Source: Nereocystis luetkeana | Lineage: Eukaryota > Sar > Phaeophyceae > Laminariales > Laminariaceae | NCBI GenBank assembly: GCA_031213475.1 | Contig: JARUPZ010000002.1 | Location: 5,403,049 to 5,467,048 of the forward strand | Direction of reading: 5' to 3' | DNA length: 64,000 nucleotides | In this document: positions 48,885 to 60,349 of the stretch, piece after piece | Position numbering within the stretch: position 1 is the stretch's first letter | Layout of the letters: each line of letters begins with the position of its first letter | Translations under genes and position numbers: made by a program | Notes under the pieces: model-generated | What the model was told of the DNA's origin: nothing | Seen by the model: only the letters and a program-made list of their open reading frames with translations | Database searches by the model: none

Positions 48885-49303
48885 TCAGGTCTTCTGTCCC
48901 TCGGACCAATCATCGATTCCCACTTCATGATCCAATTTTTTCAAGGCAGGGCGGATAGATTCCCGATCTGTTTGATCTACAGTCCATCTCCAGCAGTAGT
49001 ACAGTAGCTCATGTTCACGGGTGGGAGACGTTTCACTTGCATGTCCTACTGCTGTAGCACATATTTCCTGTACCAGGTATTAAATACTGGATGAGACCTT
49101 TTAAAACCCGCGTAGTACGTGCGTTGGAAGTGTCACACACAGCTTGCAAGGATGAGACCGAAAATCTTCGATCTCACAGCTGTTATTTTTGGACTTTATA
49201 AGCATACTGCGCACACAGATCCTGCACAACTTATCATAAGGGCAGATTAAAATCTACCAGTCAGTACAGATGGTCTACATCGTCATCAGATTGAGGTGTG
49301 AAA
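48885..49303. repeat. MITE family M1 copy, enlarged by an insertion
   Basis: It starts ccctcggaccaatcatcgat and ends catcagattgaggtgtgaaa. About 150-180 bp of foreign sequence, including taccaggtatt, interrupt the interior at about 49010-49190. Confidence 0.5.
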
Positions 49304-50201
49304 GTTTATCAAAACTGCCAAGAAAAAAAAACAGAGTCACGCCGCACGGCATTGCATGGCATCGCAGCAGGAGCGCACACTGATCCATCACACGGGTACA
49401 AAACAACCACGGCGCTCGCGCGTCGCAGTTATACGTGGCAGGGTGGGGAGAGGGGGTGGCTGCTGTTGTTATGGCCGACGGTTCCGTTACAATTCAGCAC
49501 CGACTTCAATAGTTAGTCGGACAGCCAGGGCTTCAGGCAGGGGAGGGTGGCACCTCGTCCTTTCCAGTTTCACCCGCACGCTATGATACGTCCTCTCCCT
49601 CTCCCTCCCTCCCTGCCTACCGGCATCTACATCGTCCGTAGGCGTAAGGAGCGCAAAACATAGAAGCCGCCGTGCCGCGGCTTCGCGGCGCGGCTTGTCC
49701 CCGCCCCATTCAATCTCACTAAAACGTCGGATTGTCACCGACGCCGCGTGAAAGGGTTACCAAACGCCAACCGAAAACTTCACTTCCATTTGAAAAGGGC
49801 CCCGAACGAGAACAATTTATTTTTATTTTTTCCCGATCAGAGAGAAGCTTGCGGCGTAAGTAGACATACTCGACTACTACTTGTCCTACGTACGAGATGC
49901 CGACCGAAGGGATTGATTGGTGGTGAGCAAGGACGGCACTGCTGCGCTGCACATGTTTTGTGTCCGTCCGCGTCCGTCCATGCTGCAGGCAAAAAACGAA
50001 CTCGTCATAAAAAAAGGAAAAACGCCTCCTGCCCTCGCGCCCTCCCGGTGGACAAACGCGAACAAAAAATATCCCAATCTCCCCGTGTCACGCTCCCGTC
50101 CCACCCCCTCCTCCCCTCCCCTTCTTTTTTTCCCCCCGCGCGGTGCGGTGCGTGCGCTGCGAACACAGGTGGTGTGCGTTTGAAGGCTTTGCGCCTTCGG
50201 G

Positions 50202-53200
50202 TTACTTGGAGGCAGCGATGCCCACCACGCCGCCGCAAACCCTGGCTCCGGCGTTGCCGGTTGTGAGAGATAACTCGTGGCCGCCCTGTAGTGCCGTGTG
50301 GTGTGGTGTGGCGGCGGACACGGATGGGTCACGGGCAGAGGCGGTAGTGAGCACGCGGATGCATGCATGCAATGCGCGTGTGCCAAACGAAACGAAATTG
50401 GAAGGGTAAAAAAACGGTTGTTTCTTATCTGTGCTGTCAAATTGTGCACACGTCGGACAGACCAGAACGATCAAAACCATCTACAGGATCATCTAGATCC
50501 TTCATGACCTGTTGTTACGAGATGCTGAGCAGGATTTGTTTAGTGCAGAGTCCAACCCAGCAGGCAACTTGTCCTACATCATAGCAGACTATACGGCTCT
50601 CACCCATCATGAGTTACGATTATAGATCATAGATCATACATATCAGAAATATAATCCGCTCTGAGAGATCTAGATCATGCTGTGCGGGAATCGATCATCT
50701 GTCCGACGTGTACAGAAGTCACAAAATAAGCAGGAGTTTGGTCACTCACCCTGCCCAGATCATCCTCCCCGGCTGTGATGACGATAGACCGCCCGATGAC
50801 CGAGTGAGGCCCGATAAGCCTCACCATCCTATCCTCCAAGTGCACCTTGCACACGCCGGCATCGTCCGCGTCGATGTTCCCTGCAAACCATATGCATTTA
50901 TTTTTGAAGAGTAACTCGTATCAGTACATGGAGCTTACCACATACTACTATGTCCCTTAATATACAGAACGCTTCATCTCAATATTAATGTGAAAACGTC
51001 CCTTAAATTTTGGGCCAAAAAAAGACCAATTGGTTGTAAACGCGTAGCGCAAACCAATGGTTCATTTGGGTCTACAGGTATCTGAGGAACAAACCATTGA
51101 CCGTGTACCAGGTACTATTTATAGTCTATTGAGGTACAAAAATACAACTCGGATCAAGGGTACACGAAAACAAAAAAAACGACACCCCACCTTCTATTGT
51201 TTGAGTCCCAGACATGGGGAGGGAGCATACTACAATCAAGTAAAGCAAAACTGACGGGAAAAAAACGATCTATTTAATCTCTTGACAAAAATCCCAACCC
51301 CCTCGTGTCGCATTTTGTTTTCAATCCCGATTCAATTCCGACATGGTGGCGAGAGTCGCTCCGTTCTCTCTTTTTGTTCGTATACCCCTGATCGGATCCA
51401 AACATAACTGCGCCGGACAAACCAAAGCAAGACTTTTCATTCCTTAAGGTGACATGCACAACACGTCACCCCACCCTGGGGGCTGCTTTGGCTGACGGAG
51501 CAGAAGAAGCACGTGCCTCCGTGGAGGCGTTTTCCACTCTTCCATCTCATACTGTGTACACATCTGAAGATATCAACTGTCGAATCAACTGTCGAAAAAT
51601 ACAAACAACGTACCATAGATCCTCTGTTCAGGAATGCACCCGGTCGCACGGCAGGAATCATTTGTACACAGACACGAGCTTGTCCGAGATTTTCACAGGC
51701 CGACGCTGTTCTCAATCCTGCTCAAAATTGCCACCCTATCCCGACCCGGACCCTGATCCCACTTCGCACCGTGCTCCCACATAGTGGTGCAGAAACATAA
51801 ATTAGCCGCCGGCATGGCCCAACAAGGCACCCTGCTCCCACGCGACTTTATCCATCAATAAATCTCCATCAGAACGGCCACAGCAAGAACGGGAGCAACA
51901 ATAAGAGTAGTATAATAGTGTCCGACCTGTGGTTTTCTCCCACAGGCTCGTGTGTACAAATAGTTGCGCCCCGAACATGGCTCCTCTGTTGCAACGGTTG
52001 AGCAGAGACCCCTCCGCACGTCAGTGAGAAATGATCGGGCTAAAACAAAAAGTGCAACCCCTAACTCCGGCATACCGTACAAAACCGGACAGACGTTTCT
52101 TTGAATTTTGTTCGAATCTTGCTCCCTCATAAAACCTTCTAGCCCAGACCCTGTACGGAGTACCAACTGCATTGGGATGCTCCCGCGAAAATAGTTAAAA
52201 CAGTCGTGATAGCAGAAAGTGTCCTTTTACGTTCCCCGCGAGGTACAACCGCTGAAATGGTACAAAACAAATAATTCAAACATTTGCGATCTCGTTCCCA
52301 TCGTCATTGACTTAATAACCTCTGCAAATCATAGGTAGCAGCAACGTCTCTCCAAATAACCCCCCCCCCCCCCTATGTCGTGCAGCTTAAAGAGAATAGC
52401 TCTCACCCAAGTCTCCGACCATTCGATCCTCGTCGTCCGGAGCGCCGTGGTTCTTGCTGAAAGGGTTGAAGATGCCTCCTGCACTTACCAAACCCTCCGA
52501 CAAGTCACCGAATACGTGCACGCGGATGCCGTGTCGTCCCTGTTTGGTGTAAGCAACCCGCCGGAGCACAGTCCCATTTGAGTTCAGGCCATTTGAGGTC
52601 AGGAGACAAGAAGGGTCGCATCGCGTCAGGGTGGGGGGCGAAGGGCATCAGCGTCAACTCGGTACATAGGATACGTACGTATACCAGAGAGGGCGAGACG
52701 GCGGGGACTCTTTCCTTGGCACGACCGACAGCAGTATCAGACAGCAATACCGCGCAGCCTTTCGCGCGTTGACTTATGTGCGCAGCAGTTATTAACCAGC
52801 CGTGTATATGGGCGGCGGGTTGTCGTTCGATGTTTTATCGAGAGTGTTTGGGGAGGAGGGCTTTGCGCTTGCGGTTGGAGGTGGCGAGGTTAGGCTTGGA
52901 AGCAGTAGGGGTTCGGGGGACGGGATATATCGGGCAGAGCCACAGATAGAGCGAGATAGCGGTGACTCTTTCTTCGACACAACCGATACCAGGATCAGAC
53001 GACAATACCGCACAGCCTTCTGCGCATTGGAATTATGCGCAACAGCTACAAACCAGCAATTTATATATGGAAAGCGGGTTGTCGCTTGATTCTTCTTGTG
53101 GAGTGTCTGGGGAGGAGGGCTTGGCCCCTGCGGAGGGCGGGGGTAGGGCTCAAGAGTACAGGGAGGTGCATCTAATTATGGTAGTTTTCGGTATTTGGCA

Positions 53201-55815
53201 ACATCGCAACAACGCTTCATGCCTTTGCTTTGGGTGCTCTGGAGTTTCTGTTATTTCATCATGTTTTTGGTCATGGACACTCACGCTACACATTGTCAGA
53301 TGACCAACGTAATTCCAGGTAATACGTACGTAGACCAAGAGCAACCCTGCGAAGCTAAACGCCCAAGAAAGAAAGCGTTAGTCTTGGGGGGGCAACCTCC
53401 TCCATAAGCATCTTTTGAGTTGTCAGGGGTCCACGAAAAAAAAACGACACGCCCTTACCCGTTTTCGAGACCCAGACAGGGGGGTATATTGAAACCAATT
53501 GAAAACCAAACATAAAAAAACTCGCCTTCACCTTACAGCCGTAGCGTATGAGCAAAAATAGGAAAATCCAGCCTGGACCAAACATTCCTGTTTCTTGCTT
53601 CGAGGTGTCCCGTACTTCGCGAATGTCTTCACGAAGAATTATACTATTAATAGATTATCAGTTAGTTTTCGAAGAAAAAAATATTAGATCAGTATTACCA
53701 CACAAGACAGTTTACAAAAAAAAAAGTAACGTAGAGACTCACCGGCCGCATGCCCGTGATCTCTCCCGTGATCAAGGTCGGCGCTTCCTCCTGGGCCTGT
53801 GCGTTTTCAACAAGAGAAAGAGTGGTATTCCCGGACAACGCACAACGTTTAGTGCTAAGTCATCAATGATTGGATGAGGAGATCGGGTTTAACGATTTAA
53901 CGACCAAAAGTGAGATACTACTCATGTGGCGTATAGCGCAACCGCCGTCCCATGATATTTGATGGCGTTCTGACATTAGCTCATTTCCCCGAGAAATCCT
54001 GCCTGAGGTCACAAAACAGGCTTCCCTCTGGTGGATATTACTATTAATAGAGAGGTATTCAGTCGTCCCGGGTACGGCGTACGAGTGCATTCGGATATTG
54101 TTCACCTGCTGCTTGCAGTAGAATACTGCATCACACGGTGAGGCACCCACGAGGCAGTTACATAGTAAACCCATTGCTGTCTCTGGAAGTAGCCACACCA
54201 GAAATTAAATCATTTGATTGATGCTGTCATCCATGGGCAAGAAAATCCGCCTTTAGAGAGGTTCTTATTAATAGTAGGATGCAGCTCGCCCTTCATGCGA
54301 CTCGCCGGACACCTCACGGCGCTTCGCGCTTGGTGCAAGCAATGTCTGCCTGGTCGGTGAAAATCCGACGTGCTCCGTCCCGGCATTGAACGTAGGGATG
54401 CGAGGGTCTATGGTCATACGACTACGGCCATGCATAACAATTAGTACACCCCCGCCCCCCCCCCCCGGCCGCGGGGAAAAATTCAGAGCGTGGTTTATCA
54501 AAAACACGGAGGGGGGGGGTGGGCGGCTTGGTAAAGATCTCGTCGCGATGTTTCAACAGACGGATCGCTCGATGTTCGCACTCTCTCCGTTTTTTTTTTG
54601 TTTCTTAGTTTGTATTTTAATCATCACTTTTACTTTCCAGCCTAACTCGTGGGAGGTTTGACCCTCGGCGATCTTCTGGACAATCCGTGGTCACAGGTGT
54701 CGTTCCTTCTCCCCCCTGGTACGTGCCTTTATTTTTTGTCGGGCATAGGGTTCAGCATTCCCACTGCTCGTCGACTTTCATCGAATGTTCGTAGCTAACT
54801 CACGCTCTCGCGCTTTCCGCTAATCAGTTTTTGATGCAAGAAAAAGTCCCTACGGGCATGCACTCGGCGAGACTTGAACCCACGGAATTGATCTTGATAG
54901 GCACGCGGACCACCTACCAAACCACCGGGGACGCGTTGTTCAGAGAAAATCAGCTTGGAAAATCGCCGAGGGGGTGTGTTATGTTATCAGAGGGGCGTGA
55001 TACCAGTCGTATACGGGTACTGCTGTACTGCTGTAGGAATCTCTTCTATAACCAATCAGGACGAAAATATAAGGACCGTTTGGTTATTCATATTAACCCC
55101 CCACCGGCCCTTATATTTCCGTCCGAGTTATAATAATGCTCTAATTAATGTTGGTGTGAATATTATGAGTACGTAACAGATACTACCTGGCACAGCAGCA
55201 AATAACGTGCAAGCTGGGACCTGGCAAGGCAGCGTGGCAGCCTGGGTAACACAAATGTGTTACCTACAGTAGTACATCGCGGCTGTCTGCTGCGGTGTGC
55301 TATTAACACGATACACTGCAGTCCGTAGCGTAGCAGTACACACAGCAGCAGTATTAATAGTGTGACGGGAGCGAGAAAGAAAGATTTTAAACCCATGGAG
55401 CTCGTGGCTTCGAGATTGTTGGCGGATTTCCACCTTTTTTTGGTACAGCAGTACGAACATTTTGCGGTATTACGACGAACCACCCACAGGATAATGTTTT
55501 TGTGCGCTTCGGAAACGCGTGCGGGAGCGATGCATCACAGACGCAACGCTCGACAGAACATGGTGTCGACTGTACCAAGCATGTGCCCCGCTCGGCACCA
55601 GCCATGCGTTGGCGAGACGAGATTGCACAGCAGCTAGTTGGGTGCTCTCCTGCTATTTATACCTGGGTACCAGTAGCTACGTACCAGGTATTTATTTATA
55701 TCTCTCTTCGCTAATCGAAGAAATGCCTACCTTCATTCACTCTTACCTGGGACAGCATCAGCGACCCTGTAAGGCCCTCCTCGTCACTCGTCATCACGCA
55801 GCTAGCCTTCGCCAT
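50202..55815 (-). CDS. Cu/Zn superoxide dismutase homologue lacking most metal ligands, complete, five exons
   Basis: Exons on the minus strand are 55815-55747, 53796-53743, 52539-52407, 50880-50750 and 50285-50202 (TAA). All phases agree, giving 156 residues, the normal length of a cytosolic Cu/Zn SOD. The fold is recognisable throughout: [63 protein letters not shown] and GVVGIA. Against human SOD1, the copper ligands His46, His63 and His120 are Arg47, Ile64 and Thr121, and only His48 (His49) remains. Zinc ligand His80 is Met81, while His71 (His72) and Asp83 (Asp84) remain. The disulfide Cys57 is Leu58 and Cys146 is Gly147; Arg143 (Arg144) remains. Classical dismutation is therefore unlikely. 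There is no signal peptide. The intact frame over five exons argues against a dead pseudogene. Introns hold MITEs, a SINE and a tandem duplication. It is divergent from the ankyrin/TRAF gene. Confidence 0.85.
50447..50714. repeat. MITE family M1 copy in the last intron of the SOD-like gene
   Basis: Left end cacacgtcggacagaccaga, right end gatcatctgtccgacgtgta, an inverted pair. The interior has several gatctagatcat-type words. Confidence 0.7.
52590..53160. repeat. Two-copy tandem duplication of about 260 bp
   Basis: Copy one (about 52683-52920) and copy two (about 52940-53160) share ggactctttcctt/gactctttcttc, caataccgc.cagcctt, gcgggttgtcg, and gagtgtttggggaggagggct/gagtgtctggggaggagggct in the same order. 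It lies in intron 2 of the SOD-like gene. Confidence 0.7.
54138..54475 (+). repeat. C-tract-ended element, near full-length
   Basis: It starts tgaggcacccacgaggcagt, includes attgctgtctctggaa, ggatgcagctcgcccttcat and gacgtgctccgtcccggcat, and ends in a long C-rich run at about 54450-54467. It lies in intron 1 of the SOD-like gene. Confidence 0.75.
54615..54934 (-). repeat. tRNA-derived SINE, copy 4 (full-length)
   Basis: The minus-strand head at 54934-54862 has gcgtccccggtggtttggta, A-box-like tggtttggtagg and B-box-like ggttcaagtct. The body agrees closely with copy 2. The 3' side ends near gtaaaagtgatgattaaa (read on the minus strand). It lies in intron 1 of the SOD-like gene. Confidence 0.75.
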
Positions 55816-56444
55816 GGTTTCGAGTCGAACCCTCCCTTACGTGCTGCCTGCTTGATATATTTGATGAGGTGTTTTAGGGATCACCGCACGATTTGGGTGT
55901 TCCACTCAGAAGAATGCGTTTTCAGTTCGGGTGAGGCAAGAGAAAAACTGAAACGGCAGATGATCGTGGATATTGTGCATCCGCTCCAATAAATGCGAGT
56001 GCCATATCCAGAGGCAAGTAGATCTTAAAGCTCCCGTGATGTAATGCAGCCTACTATTCGTTATGTGGCAGTGTTGCTGTGCTGCTGTGTGTACTTACTA
56101 CTGCTACAGAGGTCTGCGAATTGAGAGGTCCCAAAGACATAGATCGCCTTTGAAACCGTCGAATATCTTAATTGCGCCGCATTTTGTCGGTTGTGTTCGA
56201 TTGTTTGTTTGAGGCTTGGCATTCGATACCAGCACGTAAGCTGTGCGCGCGTGAGCTCTATGAGCGCATGGTCATGTGCCCACAGGTTGTTCGTTTTGGT
56301 TATATCACTCGTCCTAGCAGTATGTAGCTCGCGGGCAGACGTTTGCCTGTATGATCTCAGTCGTTCTAATGGCCACGTGACATGAACCGTACTTGGCTGT
56401 ATTCGAATCTCCGCCGAAATTGCTAACAGCATCGCTTGGTCAAC
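55816..56444. promoter_or_regulatory. Divergent promoter region between SOD-like and ankyrin/TRAF genes
   Basis: These 629 bp separate the start codons of two head-to-head genes. The interval is free of the repeat families seen elsewhere, apart from short TACTGCT words. No TATA element stands out clearly. Confidence 0.4.
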
Positions 56445-59400
56445 ATGGTACCAGAAAAAAACATGGGGGCCACCGGGCTATTGTCGGGCCCAAACATCGC
56501 CGATCAAGTGAAAGAGCTCGAGAAAGTAGTGGCGCAGCAGGTGCGGAGTCTGGTCTGGAGCGATTGTGATTTTGAGGCGTGTGGACGATAAGTGAGGGGA
56601 CTGACTGTACGTTTTTGTATCACACCAGGGAGCCAGGTATTCCACAACACTGCTGTGTAAACCACGCAGGGAAATCTCACTTCCCTGTACGATATGAAGG
56701 CAGTCGTTCAGTTGGGTAAAGGAACTTGGTAGACATGTTGCCATCGTACAATAGCCCCAATGTCTCACGGGGGAAGATCTGTTTGCACTTCTCGTCGAAG
56801 TCGCGCTCGGATGAAAGCATCGTGGTGCCGCCCAGCGTGTTTGGGGCACCTTTGTCTAGCACTATTTGTCCCTCAAGTGTTACCCGCTATCGTGCTATTA
56901 ATATGTACAAGTACAAGTTATACGTACGAGTATCGTCTGCACACACTACGAAATGGACGTTGGATCAATGATGATGGACGGCAATTCCACTACTATTTTG
57001 TGCAGGCATGCAAGGACTTGACGCTTGCCGCTGCCAGCGGCCGCACGTCGGACCTCGTGCGGACCATCGAACTGGGAGCGGAAATAGACTTGACCGTCAA
57101 CGGCTACACTGCGCTGATGCGTGCGGCGAACTGGGGCCATGCGGACACCGTCGCCGCGTTGGTCGTGGAGGGCGCGGACATGTTTGCCACCGATCAACGT
57201 GGCCGAACGGCTCTCGATTGGGCTCGGATAGCTCGCCGTCACAAGGTGGCGGAAACGCTGGAGAGGGCAATGGAGAACGAGATTCGCTACCGCAGGTGAA
57301 GGTTATCGCTGCTGTCCATCCGCCAAGTCCAATCCAGAACGCGAAATGTGGCTCGCGTTGCCACACTGCCCATGGCTAACGTGCTCTGATCGTGTTCATT
57401 TCGAAAGAAGCTGAAACATGAGAGACGGACTGCTGCACGCAGAAGCGTCGGGTTTGTGGTTCATACGGTCAAATTTTGCAGCAAAATACAACAAATAAAA
57501 ATATTAGCAGCTATCCCTCATTCGTAGAGTAAATCACTGCGGTTTACAATTAGTTGTTATCCTTGCGAGTGCAGTGATTCCACTGGCATTATGTGGAAAA
57601 TAGTTTTCGACCGGTCAGTGCTATATTATTAGGTACCTGGCACTCATCTTCAAACGAGCTAAACATGCGCACGTAGCACATACATCTACGAGAATACCTC
57701 TTGCGTATCGTCGTTGATCTGATCTCCATCTTGCTCCTCTAGAGGGGAATCAGAAGCGGTTCGAGGAAAGCGAAAACTTTGGAGCATAGTCCAAGCGAAC
57801 GCCCTACAAACTCGCAACGTCACCGCCGCGGTCGAAGCTCGAGACCTCAAAGAGGTCAACCGCATCATCGACCACGCCAAACTAGCCCGGCCGGAGTTTA
57901 CCTCCGCCTGCGATCGGCTGGGACTTTCAGCGAACGAAACGGCAGCCGCAAGAGAAGGTGGCGAGTCTGGTGCATCCGCACCAGTGCCACCGGTGCCAAC
58001 GGTGCCAACGGTGCCACCAGTGCCACCGACGCCGCCAATGCCTGGGAAAGGTGCTAATAACGGCAGCGCGGGACCTCCTATTTTCTTTCTCGACGCCGAG
58101 GGTCGGGGGGGTACGACGGCACTCGCCCTCGCCACGATCGAAAACGACGCCGACACGGTGCGGCGTCTCCTGAAGGAGGTGAACACCAGATGCTCCTTTG
58201 TCGATTAAACGATCACGGGTAACGGTAGGTACCCAGCACTGCCACCGCAGTGGACACCGAATATCAGTAACGCCGAAAAGCAGCACGGTGTAATCTCAAT
58301 GGTGCTCGTCTTCTTGAAGGGCGCTCACTTGTCGCATGAAAATATTGGAGTTATCAAACCAGTAGGGGGTATTGCTGTATTTCTCTCTCTCTCGATCCTG
58401 AGCTGCGGCCGATTTAGCGGTGTAACTGTCCGCGATATCATCCGTTATCCAGTATGCCTAAGGCTTGAGTGGGAGCGTTTAACGGCCGGCCCTGGCGTCA
58501 GAAAGGTAGACAACTCACACTGCACTGTACAAAATGTGCGCAAACCAGGGAGCCAGTTCGGGCATTGAGTCCCGGGCCGGCCACACGGCCCTTACGTGGG
58601 CGGCCGTTTGCGGCTTCGACTTAGTCGCGGCCGAGCTCCTCGGCAACCGCGCGTCGTTGGATGACGCAATCAACGATGTCATAAGAGCTACACTTCTCGA
58701 GGGGAAAACAGCATTGCACCACGCAGCCTTTAATGGGAACTCAGCGATTGTGGTGCTGTTTTTGGATCGTCTCAGGGACCTTCTACTCAGGAACAGGTGG
58801 GCTGGGGGGCGTAGGGGGGGGGGGGCGTCGATGCGGTTATTACTGTCGAGACTTAGAGACAGGTGACAGCTTTCCTGTGGAAATTTTAAGGGTACGGAGA
58901 GGGCAGACTTGCAGGTTTTGGAGGTACGTAGACGGCTCAAATAGAGCTTCCCGACGATGCACGCCTTCAATATGTTCAAGTATACCTATATTATTTACAC
59001 ACTGCTCGTAGATAGCTCTTTCGGAACACAAGGAAGGGCGATTAGTCGGCAAGGGATTGAAGCTCAGGGTCAGCGGAATTTATTCCATCCCCTGAACTGG
59101 CCTTCCTTAGTTTATCTCTAGCTGTCCCTCTGTGAGAGATCGTTTTGCGCCTTCTCGTCGGATACGCGGTCGTTGCCTGGAATGCACACATATCACGATG
59201 CCATTGCCTTATTTCGTCGCTTGGAGATGCGCTCAGTCGACGACTTGTCTGGTACTAGGGATATCGAAGCCATACACACGGCAGACGCCGCCCTCAAGCC
59301 CCTTTCCCGTTTTTCGTTCTCCCACCCCGCGATATTATTTTATGGGTGGGCTTTTTACCAGGTTCTGCAAGCAGAAACTGTCCCACGACGCAACCAGCCC

Positions 59401-60312
59401 TGCCCTTGGATGGTTTCACCCGTTCCGTGACTTTGTGCGACGGAAAGACCACGAGGGTTGCACAGCCCTGGCCCTCGCTTTGAAGGTGCCACACCAGACG
59501 TTTGGCGTTTCTCTGCGTGTGTTCTGTCAGCTTATCGTCCCTCGTTGTCGTCGCCATGTGACACAGGTACGCTGTAGAGGTATACATGGTACCTGATGGA
59601 AGCTCTGGGACAGGGTTGTAACAACAACTCGGGGGTGCCGTATGTGCAGGAACCATGTAGACGGTGAAATCCTATGCGGTACCCAAACGGAGGAAACACC
59701 AGGCGTTAAGGATGCCGTTGCATGTTTCCTTGTTGTCATACGCAATCGAGATGACCTTTCGACGACTCAACCGTGGTGACTTGTGTATTCCTGTAGTGAC
59801 GTATAGTGTACCAGGTATCTCGACTCGTATAGATTCTGCGACGGCGAACATCGCAGATTCTTTTGCGAGGCAATGGGTTCTTCTCTCTCGCTCTACCGGT
59901 AAGAACAAGGCGTTTGCTCTGAAAAAGCGCACGGTCATCGTGAGGCGCACTCGACAAAATTATTGTTCTTGCTCTTGCGCCATTCCCGAACCCCGTGGCA
60001 GACGCATGTGTTGTTTTTCTGGTTGGTAAAGCTTCGTCGCGCAGTGCGGTATTTATTTGTTCTCCCGCACGGCGTGATAGCCTCGAATATGCTCTGTCCC
60101 TTCTCGGCATGTGTGCCAGGCGGGGCACGACGAAGTGGCAGCTCTGATGGAAAACGCTGAAGGCAGAATAGAGGATTGGGAGGCCGGCGAACGTGCTCAG
60201 GAATACGCGGCGCAGAGGTGATATGGTATACTGGTTGCATGCAGAATATGCAGGGGGACATGAAAAAAACGAATTGGTTCACGAAGGGGTCCACGAAGTT
60301 GGTCACGAAGTG

Positions 60313-60349
<37 letters not shown>

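Larger units (their letters stand above)
46741..50201. other. Convergent intergenic region with several tandem repeats, no recognised gene
   Basis: Between the 3' ends of ftsZ (+) and the SOD-like gene (-). It holds tandem repeats of about 20 bp (47262-47370, ccagggtaccttttaagt), a two-copy repeat with gctttgtagtgc (47435-47550), a two-copy ~110-bp repeat (47795-48010), an M2 MITE and an M1 MITE. No frame is recognisable. Confidence 0.6.

Noticed and set aside
54862..54934. Possible functional tRNA gene on the minus strand
   Set aside because: A- and B-box-like words are present, but I could not draw a good acceptor or anticodon stem, and the same head with the same non-tRNA body recurs, which fits a SINE.
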